Assembly (NCBI GenBank): GCA_000934455.1
Contig: KN884859.1
Location: 21,493-64,951 of the forward strand
Origin: Apostichopus parvimensis
Taxonomy: Eukaryota; Echinodermata; Holothuroidea; Aspidochirotida; Stichopodidae
DNA: 43,459 bases
Reading direction: 5' to 3'
This document shows positions 1-9,920 of this stretch, in pieces. The notes beneath the pieces were generated by a model, which saw only the letters and a program-made list of their open reading frames with translations, did not search any database and was not told the DNA's origin. A program made the position numbers and the translations under genes. Every line of letters starts with the position of its first letter. Position 1 is the first letter of the stretch.

Positions 1-740
1 ATAAGACACTGTTTCACGAAGTAAATTCTCGTTCTGTTACGAAATAACCTTTCTTATAAACAATATTTTCACTGCACTAATTCAATATATGTGATGACTT
101 AATGAACATAACTTGATAGAGTAGGAAGGAGAGGGCTTATAGAGAAGAACGCCAGCACTATTCTTATAGTACAGAAGCGTAGAACGGACGTACACATTAA
201 CAAATTGAACACAATACAAAACGTCAAAAATCTAATAGTACTCGTCAAAAATTCAAAAGTCTGAGGTTAAGCGACTTGAAAAGCGTAAATACCCTAGATA
301 ACATCGCGAATTGTGTTTTGAGAATTAACTTGCTTCTGTGGAACAATTTCCATGTGTTTGAAATATGACTTTTGTATATTACTGCACTTTCGTGTCCGAG
401 TTCAGCCTGGATTAAACTGTGCGTGCCTGTTTCAACCTATTTCACCTTATGCAAATTATTTTCTGTATTTTCCTTTTGTGTTGTAGCCTCAATAACTAAG
501 ACGGTGGAATCAAAAGACGGCAATCAATTCTTCATGACTTTACTATTGGCATCCTTAGTCCAAACCCCGCCTCCCCCCCCCCCCATCCAGAAAAATGTTA
601 TTTGTTCACCAGGTTAATTTGAACTCAAACTTACGGTGTAGGAGGAGTTCGTGACACCATTTTTGCACAATTAGGCCAAATTGACCTTTGTCCTAAATTG
701 ACCCTTGTCCTCTACACTTAAAATAACATTTGCAATGTTG
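1..740. repeat. Copy 1 of a roughly 1-kb direct repeat
   Basis: The sequence from base 3 (AAGACACTGTTTCAC) to about 740 aligns in the same orientation with 34326-35420. Shared blocks include TAATGAACATAACTTGATA, the GACGCCAGCAC motif, GCCTGGATTAAACTGTGCG and the block ending AGGCCAAATTG. Copy 2 carries about 370 bp of extra sequence near 34830-35200. The ORFs inside are not conserved between copies, so I treat it as non-coding. It extends beyond the left edge of the window. Confidence 0.8.
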
Positions 741-2597
741 TAACGTGTTACGGAAACGACATGCAAATAATTCATATTCCGGCAAAAAGAGTTTCTAAAA
801 GATGGACGAGGTTTCGTATGGTATTTTGAAAAATAATATATCTATATTCTACAAATAACATGGATTTTAATGGTGAATGGTACAAATAAATATATTACAT
901 AAGGTACAATTAACTCAAGAATTAACTTATCTATAAACTTGGTCTGAAGTCGATGCAGGGTTGGGCCTTTGCGATGATCCGCGATAGAGAGTGCTTCATC
1001 AAAAGGCGCGGAACGGAATTAGTGAATGATTCAAAGTTCACCCAAGGATAGCTCTACTTGTTTTAACGTGCTTCACTTCAGTACACAGTTATGGTATGAA
1101 AAAGGGCGAGTCCATTCTGTAGTATGTTTATATTTAGATGAAAAAAAGAAAGTCACTAAAGAATTGAAGATCCTTTACACGAAACTTGAACGGATACACT
1201 GAACGGGGTAACGAAACGAATACAACAGGTAACGCAATTTTACGGCAAAACAAAAAAATAACCGTGTTATTGGAGAGAGGCGATGGTTCCCAAACAACGG
1301 CGTGTAAACCTCTGACTGGTATCAGGAGGCGGTACTTGCGTGTGGAGGGTTACGAGGGCGATGACCTAGAGATGACGTCATCAGTAAATGTATCATTGTA
1401 AACATGCAAGAGCTTAAGCAGGCCAATAACATAAGGTCTCATCATTCTCTACATACCGTATGATTTAATACCGTTTGTACAAATGTTGACGAGCGGACAA
1501 TTAAAAAACATTTGTTATGTTCTTATTTATATCTGGCATTTGACATATGACGCAATTAATCATGAAGACAAAAGTTTAGATGGCCGGCACCTACCCACCA
1601 AGTTTGAACTTGATCGTTCCAGGAGGTATTCGCAACACATGTTTACTCACTCTCACCCCCCCCCCCCCCCCAACACTCTCCGATTTAGAGGGTTTTCATA
1701 TCATAATATATCATATCACATCACATTACATCACATCACATCATATCATATCATTTATCATATCATATCATGTCATATTATAATTACATATGTGTGTAAG
1801 TGTGTGTATATATTTAAGTAACGAACAGCTGGCAGTACTGATATCGTATGTAACTTTTGCCATGTTTCTGATGGGAAATAGGAACATAGTATCAAAGGTA
1901 ACGCTTATATTACAGCATTCAAAAATCCGTCAAGGCAAATTTCACTTTGAGTCTATTTGTTTTATCGGTCGCCATTGAATCAATACTTCTTTTCAACGAA
2001 AACCATAACAAAGTTAAATAAATATTGGGATTAGTCCAGCTGCCTCTATATTTTCTCATAACTTTACTGAAGTTATGTCAATTAGTGGTTCATTTGTTGC
2101 GGCATACAGTGCCAAATATATCACAAATGTGAACAATTCACCAAAATGGTGGGGTAAGTTCACTTTAACGCTTAAGGTTTTCGTCAGCTCATGATATGTT
2201 AAACGTGGGTTTTGGTTTATAATTTTGAATAACATCGTGACTTATACGGTTAGCCAGGAATGGTCTGAGAAAATGACCTGCTAAATAAGAGAATGAAACC
2301 AAATAAACCTTAAGTGGTAGATTGACTAACGGATAACTCAACGCATTTTAATTGCAACAAGTTGAGCATGTTGAAGCAAGCATCTATAACCAATATTTAC
2401 CTATTTCCAAGTGTAGACAAATTCAGATAATTTTATTCGCAATAGGAGATCTTCATTGTTCTGGCTCTCTTCATTTCTATTTTAACTTCTTATCTATTTT
2501 AACTCGTCGGATGACTTCGTTGACGCTATCGGTAACTGCAAATAACGACGACTTTAAACGGTATATAATTTGACAGACATAATTTACTGTCACTAAA
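741..2597. other. Non-coding stretch with microsatellite and low-complexity tracts
   Basis: No convincing gene seen. About 1590-1680 again resembles 35510-35600 (the AAGTTTGAAC-TGATCG and GGAGG-ATTCGCAACACAT blocks), suggesting that the duplication of copies 1 and 2 extends past 740 with a large insertion. Confidence 0.6.
1657..1780. repeat. Poly-C tract and CATAT/CATCA pentamer microsatellite
   Basis: A run of about 17 C at 1657-1673 is followed from about 1697 by a degenerate pentamer array of ATATC and ACATC units. The open frames crossing it (Ser/His/Ile repeats) are translations of the microsatellite. Confidence 0.9.
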
Positions 2598-2670
2598 ATG
2601 TTCCCTGGAACAGTTTTATTGGTAGCGTTGCTAGGAAACAACAACAACAAAATCTATGTGTTGTTACCAG
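2598..2670 (+). CDS. Possible signal-peptide first exon on the plus strand
   Basis: ATG at 2598 (context CTAAAATG) opens MFPGTVLLVALLG, a leader-like hydrophobic stretch, then NNNNKIYVLLP. It reaches a consensus donor CAG|GTAAGT in phase 1. This is the same form as the signal exon of the receptor gene. No following exon with a recognisable domain is visible on the plus strand, so it may be chance. Confidence 0.3.
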
Positions 2671-3540
2671 GTAAGTCGACGTAATATTCATGCAATGCTG
2701 AAAACGTGAATGGAATTGTTTATTACAGAAAAAACAGCCGTAAATTTGTGTCATTCGATCGAAAAAAATCACCGTTTAGAACACTTTCCTGCAATACCAG
2801 AGATTTCTGGTAACTTTAGTTAAATAAAAGTTATGCACATATCATTTCCTTGAATTGCAATGAACTTCCACTTTTTCGTTAGTTCCGATTTATGACCCAA
2901 ATTGACTCTGTTATGGACCAGGAAGATGACAAATATTCAAAGCAGTAATTGGGGTCACCTGTTATGACTCAATATGTGGTCAACATGATTAAAACGCCCA
3001 CGGTTGTCTCCTGGTTTCTTTTCTAAGGTCAATAATTGGGACTAAGTAGTTTGCTCTAAGTTTGATATTTACATATGGATTTAAGTGAAAATACATGTTC
3101 ATATGTTAATTTGTTGTTGAATGGGAAGAAAATGCTGTAAATTCCGAAAGTTTTCCATTGGCATTTTCATTGTTGCATGAGGGTTTGCCTTCTCATATAT
3201 TACACCAATTAAGCTATAGTCATTTGTAACTTCCTGATGTCAGCAGGGTGGTGTAGCAATTTTGTTACGTATCATATGACATGCGAAAAACAAATGTACT
3301 ATTAAATTAGAGCACGTTGCTACTTCAAGGGCAAAATAACTGACGACCCAGTAGGATTGAATAGTTTTCATACCGGCATCAATCACAGCTACAGCCAAAC
3401 AGAAACCGAAGCAATTGCCAAGTCAGCATAACTAGGCTACTGATACTAATACGATAAGTTAATCATTGATAAAGACAGCCTTCACCTATTCAAAAGAGAT
3501 GCGACCACCGTAAGACAAACATTGGTTCAGTAAAACAATT
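2671..3540. other. Non-coding stretch
   Basis: No open frame, RNA gene or clear repeat seen. Confidence 0.5.
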
Positions 3541-3544
3541 GTTA

Positions 3545-4760
3545 AGAGGTGTGAAGGTCAATTATAGACGACTGCCTATACAAACATAGATATTGCTGGA
3601 ATGCTTGCATTATTATTCCCAGGAACCTATTGTTTGTCAAAGTTCACAAGTTCGTATTATTATAATAGAGGTACGTTTGATCCTTATACGTTTGCATTCA
3701 TATGTGTATAGACATGGTATATAGCTCACAGTAATAAGTATGGCTGAAGGAAGTAGAAACGGTGCCGTTATACTACGAATAAGAACTGTGCTTTAGTGTT
3801 TGTACATGTTATGTTGTAAAATTACTGACGGTTGTGAAAGAGACTTAATGTAATTAATATAAATTTCGGTAACAGTGTTAAACTCAACCTACTTTATATG
3901 ACAAGTATATATCCAACCAACGTCTGTTACGTAACAGTTACTACATGATGCAGACGTTAATACATGAAGGATGATCTTGGGACCAAAAGAGTTACGTCAT
4001 TAAATTCGAATAAAATGTAAAGAGCAATTCGACGAATTGAAATAAGTGTAAATTTGTGTATGTCTTTTACCCACTAACTACTGGCACATTGATGTATGTG
4101 TTTAAGCTTACATGTATGATGTACTAGTAAATATATGTAATTCGAACGATTTGCGTTGGCATCCAAAGAAAGTACTAAACGGTTTTATCGATTCCATTGT
4201 GTTTTGTTTCAGATTTAGTAATATAGTGTGAAATATCATCTTTTAACACATAATGAACTATTTAGAACCCACTAACTTATGTTACGATGTTATTTCCGTT
4301 TAACACAAACACACTAAGCATTACCATCACTATGTGATTGTGAATGCGGTGACTCATTGTACTAGATTCAATTGACTTCAATACCACATGGATCATTGTA
4401 TCAATGTTTACCAAGTTAAGACTACCGTCAGCCGATTCACACAGATATTACAGTAACTACTGTAAATCTTATCGGGTGCTTTATAGTATGGTTTTGGGAA
4501 TGCTTTGAAAATTAACATAAATATATGAAATGTTTGAGTGTGCATGTTAGATTAGATCACAGCGGCATTCACTGGCAATATTCTCTAAATATACTCAAAA
4601 TCTAACACGTTATGTGACAATAAACATATAGTGTATCGTACATACATTACCATCGCATATAGCTTATGCGATACAAATTGTGTATTAACAAGTTCCCCAA
4701 GTATGTCAGAATGATCTCAGTCCGATCTGGAGACCTCTGCTTATCGTTAATGGTGGTTTC
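3545..4760. repeat. Tandem duplication, copy A
   Basis: Begins around TAGACGACTGCCT and runs to GGAGACCTCTGCTTATCG. It matches 4845-6110 along its length, including ATTCCCAGGAACCTATTG, GGTTGTGAAAGAGACTTAAT, CCACTAACTACTGGCACATT and the AAGTTCCCCA block. Confidence 0.85.
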
Positions 4761-4844
4761 GCAATTTTTTACGTTCCATATGGCATTCGGGTCACATTGG
4801 CCTATATACTAAATTGTTAAGTATAACAATTGATAAGAAGTTAA

Positions 4845-6110
4845 AAAAGGTTAAAATAGACGACTGCCTTTGCTAACATAGATACTGCTGGAATGTTTGC
4901 TTTTAAATTCCCAGGAACCTATTGATTGTCAAAATCCACAAGTACCTTTTTTTAAAATCAAGCTACGTTTGATAATAATACGTTATTATTCATATGTGTA
5001 TTGGAATTGCATTTTTGTATACAGTAATACGGTGGCTTAAGGAAGTACAAACGGTGCCATGACACTAGGAATAACAACGGTGCTATATTGTGTGTAACAT
5101 AGTATGTTGTAAAATCACCGACGGTTGTGAAAGAGACTTAATATACTGACTGTACACTAATGTATAATTACCGACGGTAGCAAGCTGTGTGTGTATGATG
5201 TGGGATCTATGGTGGTGCAATTAACTTGGTAAACAGCAATAATATTACGTCATTGAAGTAAAATGTAATGATCAATTCAATGAATTGAAATTAGTGTAAA
5301 CCTATGTTGGGTTTTTATCCACTAACTACTGGCACATTGATGTATATGTTTTAGTGCGTGTGTACTGTACTAGTACTTATTTGTAACTTTAAGGACTTGC
5401 AGGGGCTTCCAAAATCCAAGTTCTCAATGGCTATATCGATTCCATTGTTTCTTGTTTCAGATTTAGGAATTCAGTGTTCAATGTCATCTTTGAACACATA
5501 AGAAGCTATAAAGAACACATTAACCTATGTTGCGATGGTATTGCCGTTAAATACAAACAAATAAAGCATTACCATCATATGACTTTTGGCTAAGAACATT
5601 TGTAGTAAATTTTCCCTTTCGAGGAGAATGATACACACCCGACTATGATCACACAGTATCGATGCAAGGGGACTGGGTTGAGATCGGATGAGTCGTTCGG
5701 TAGTTTGGTTTTAGTAGGTTCTTTCCTGGGTGACTTTTCTTAAAAAGTACCATCATCGTATGTGATTGTAATGCGGTGACTCATAGTACTAGACTGAATT
5801 GACTTTGATACCCCTTTGGATCTTTGTATCAATGTTTACCAAGTTCTGCATACAGTATGGTATGGAAATGCTTATAAAATTAACATATTAAGTATAATAA
5901 ATGCCTGCGTGTGCATCTGTGGTTAGATCCCAGCGGCATGCACTGACAATATCCTCTGACAACATTTAACTCGTTATGTGACATTAAACATATACTGTAT
6001 CTTACATTCATTGCCATCGCATAAAGTTTTGCGATACAGATATTTTTCTTAACAAGTTCCCCAGGTATATCATAATGATATCAGGCCGCTCGGGAGACCT
6101 CTGCTTTACG
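4845..6110. repeat. Tandem duplication, copy B
   Basis: Diverged direct copy of 3545-4760, about 1.3 kb downstream and adjacent. Differences include an insertion around 5585-5760 relative to copy A. No coding capacity is conserved between the copies. Confidence 0.85.
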
Positions 6111-7220
6111 TTGCAGTACCATTTTGTTCTCATTATTACCAAGATGACGATAACCAAAGTACAAGCCGATGCCGGTTTATGATGGCGTGTTATGAACTTC
6201 ACGATTTTTATTCAACATGTTGCAAAACTTATCTAAATTAACATTGTACGAAATAAATGAAACGCTAACATTTAAATAATGTGGCACAACATGTTAAATA
6301 TTAGGTTTGCTCGAGTTATCGGTCATTAAGTAACATGAACATTTTAAATCTACTTAATGAAGCGGGATCTTTCTTAACTGCTTAAAGAGTTTGTTTATCA
6401 CAAGTATCCCTATGACAAAGAGCAATGTTGATTGCGTTCTCCTTCACGCTATTAATGGAGGTGTAACCCTTCGGTGAGGAATGAGAGCACCTGTTTAAAA
6501 TCTTACAAAGTCATATTCTTCTATACACTATCAGAAAGCAGAAAATCAATATATCAGATCATTTGAGCTGAAGTCGATGTTATGTCGAAATTGCCTGATG
6601 AAGAGGTTGGTGAGCGAGCTGGTATTATGGGACACGTTCAAAGGGTAATAATAAAGTATTTCTCAATCCCCGCTATTTTTTGTAAAGAAAGATTTAAATA
6701 AAAACTACTGATTCACTTTTCACGAGGAGAAACGTTTACTATGGTGTCAGTGAATTGCTTTGAATTTCACAAACCAACGTCTTTTATGACGATACATTCA
6801 TGATGAGTAACACGTAACCAAATGACCATCCCATCTTAGAAAAATAAAAGTGCTAATTAACCACTCCCAAACTTATGCTTTTAATCAGACTCTCAGTTTG
6901 GTGTTTGGGAGCTCAAATTGATTTCACAGATACTTTTAAGAAACATTTGGTTGACGACAGATACATTTCTCTCATTGTCTTTGAAATTTGTTTTTAATTA
7001 AAAAACGGTGCGGTTCAAAGTTAGATATGGTAGATTATGTAATTTGTCAGTGATTTCTTGGAGTACAGGGTGCCGTTTCCCTTTTCAAATTAACCGTATC
7101 CAATTCCCTTGCTGTCTGAAGATCTTGTCCGTGCTGCAGAGTTTTTTGAGGTCATGTTAAGTACAATATTTTACCAGTGACTTTCATTGTAGTCAACATG
7201 TTCATTGTAAGGTATATACA
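6111..7220. other. Non-coding stretch
   Basis: AT-rich; no supported gene or repeat seen. Confidence 0.5.
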
Positions 7221-7224
7221 ACTA

Positions 7225-8265
7225 AACAAACAAAGATCGCTTCGATTGCAAACAAAGATTCTTACCAATGGAAGCAATCATGCATGACTGACTACACAAC
7301 GGTTGTTATTATACACTCGGTATAATTGTAACTAGATATAAGTTGTCGCTGTCGTACTATAGTATAGCTATATACACTTTGTTAGTTATCATCCATAAAA
7401 AAGGGAAAATGTGGTAATGTGAAAAGGGAAGAAACTCTTTATATTTTTCCACATTCGTAAACTCTGCATAAAACATTACGTAAGAAAATTAATGAAAACA
7501 AAATATATGTGAAGATGTTTAAACGTCTATCGTGATGACTAATAATTACAAAGTAATCAAACAAAATTATACGTTTTAGCGATGTCAAATTAGAGCACTA
7601 ATAATTGTGAATGAGTTACGTAAAAGTTACTACAAACGTTAATAAATGCAGCTTGTTACCAATACTATATCATCACTCAAGTTTGAGTAAAAATTGATAA
7701 GCAACTAAATGAACTGAATTTAGTGCAAACCTGTGTTGGTTTTTTACCCAGTAAAATAAATGTGCCATAGTGTTAGTATTATTAGTGTTAGCATCATATA
7801 CTGCCTTTATTTCAAAGCTACTACCAATACTACTTCTTTCATTTAGATCTCAAATAAATTTCACAGTGATTTGCAAGAAAATATTAACAAACAAAGATTG
7901 GCAATCGCTTCGATTGCATGAAAATATTCTTACAATGGGAAGCAATCGTGCGCGACTGTCTACAAAACGGTTGTTATTACTCACTCGGTATAACTATTCA
8001 TATATAGAAGTTGTCGTTGTCGTATTATGGTTATGGCTATATACACTTTGTAAATAATCGTCTATATGTGGCTATGTGAAGAAAAAAAATATTTCAGATA
8101 TATTTTCATTAAACGTAAACTTAGAAAATATGAAGTAAGAAGAGTAATGGGAATAAAATGGAAGAAAAGTTTATATTGATTCAACGAATTCGTGCTGACT
8201 GTGGGCTACAGATAAATAAAAGAAGAGTCTATATTTTCGCGGTGTCAAATTAGAGCCCTTACACA
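7225..8265. repeat. Tandem direct duplication, about 640-bp period
   Basis: 7225-7600 and 7870-8260 share ATCGCTTCGATTGCA, GGAAGCAATC, CGGTTGTTATTA, CACTCGGTATAA, GCTATATACACTTTGT and GTCAAATTAGAGC in the same order. The plus-strand open frame across the second copy is broken in the first, so it is not considered a gene. Confidence 0.8.
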
Positions 8266-9884
8266 TTTGACAGAGTTACTGTTATTCAACATTCAAATGA
8301 TGGAAATGGTGCAAACAATCTCATAAACGGAATTTGTAACATCATGTATTGTATATAATTTGATATGATGGATATTAAGAAAACAGATGGGTAAAGATTG
8401 AACTAGAAATAATACCACGTACAATATCATGCACCATTCAACAACATTTGAGTTTATGTTTGTTAGCTACGTCACAGACTTAGGATCACTTAGGATTCTG
8501 ATTCCTCTAGCACACGAACCGTTTATATTCAAATTCACATTGGGTATATAATTTCTAAAACGAGAACGAGAAAAATAGGCAACGTAGTGTCATAAACAAA
8601 GTAACACATTTTCATAGCTATAGGCATATTCACGAAGCGTATTGAAGGCATTGGAGTTCATTTCGTCAACATGTTTATGATAAGTCTTCGAGGCGTATCT
8701 GTGTTGATACAAGTACAATGAGCTGGTAGCTACTATCAATCAATTACCATTAAAACCAAAAAATACAGTGTAGTTGAAATAAAAAATATTTTGTATTGAA
8801 AAAGTAGACCAAATCCTATATATGATCAGCAACCATATACCTGAATTTGTGGATATGTCGATATTTTTTAAGCATCGACAGATCCAGCAACACATCATAT
8901 TTGCAACAATAAGTTTGTTAAAGGTCACACACGTTTTCTTCCACGAACACTATTTTCGTATGCAAGTAAGTAAATAAACTGGTCTCCTTTGAAGTAATGG
9001 AATTGTTAACGTTTTTCGACTTTGATCAACGTTCGGGAAATCCCCTAAACTTTACCGATAGTCTCGTTCATAGGAACAGCTAAACGATCACAGTGTCTGG
9101 TTTCGATACCATGTCAAGTGCTTTTCTATCCCTGTGTGGTTAACAAGAAGGAAGTACACGATGATTGAACTAACAGTAGCATTGAGCCTTATACTATACC
9201 GAAAATATCACAAGGGCAATAACGAAAGCAGATAATCTTTCTTCCGTATCAGCACTGTGCAACACATTGTGTATAACTTGTAAATTAAACTCATACAAGC
9301 AGGTGCAATGAATAAAAAGAAGACATCATCTTCTTTTACTTTTAGAATTTAATTGTAATTACTGACATACTTTGCAGTATAATGTAATACATACATCTTA
9401 GTTTGAATAGTAACTTTACATTACTCATTTAACAAGAGAACATATTCTCTCATCATATTTTTGTTTTAGAGATATATCACTACATGATTACATTAGTTGG
9501 TTTTTATTTAAATTAAATATTTAAAAAAAATGCATATTCCACGTACCAAAATGTTCTTCTAAGAAATTTGTACTTTATTATAAACTATATTAAAACTAAT
9601 TCTTGCCAAGTACGGTCACTTTAAAATAATATATACATTCAAATAAGGATGACAAGTAAACAATGGAAAATATTTCAGTCTCGATATTAAGTATTTCTTT
9701 TCGGTAGTTCTTCCGTCAAATAATGTTTCTATACTCATCGTTCAAATTTGATAGTCGGCGATAAATGCTTCCGTCTATTAAAGGTCTTCTTATCCGATTT
9801 CCTGATATTCCTTTTGACAAAAAGTTAGAAAATCGATTTTGTTGGCGTACTGAACCACAGTGGTATTTATTGAAGTCAAACATT
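8266..9884. other. Non-coding stretch downstream of the receptor gene
   Basis: AT-rich sequence with no supported exon. It may contain the 3' UTR or an alternative terminal exon of the receptor gene. Confidence 0.4.
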
Positions 9885-9920
9885 TTAAACATTATTTATT
9901 ATTACAGAATATATATCACT
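9885..9920 (-). CDS. Tentative terminal exon of the receptor gene
   Basis: A stop codon must follow exon 16 in phase 0. A pyrimidine-rich acceptor (TATTCTCTCTAG) just before 9920 opens 11 codons, SDIYSVIINNV, then TAA. An AATAAA follows within about 20 nt on the same strand. The frame and signals fit, but the exon is too short to verify by content. A more distant terminal exon is possible. Confidence 0.35.
   Translation of the reverse strand, partial: SDIYSVIINNV

Noticed and set aside
1483..1821. Plus-strand open frames with His/Ile/Ser-rich ends
   Set aside because: They run through a poly-C tract and a CATAT pentamer microsatellite; there is no splice or domain support.
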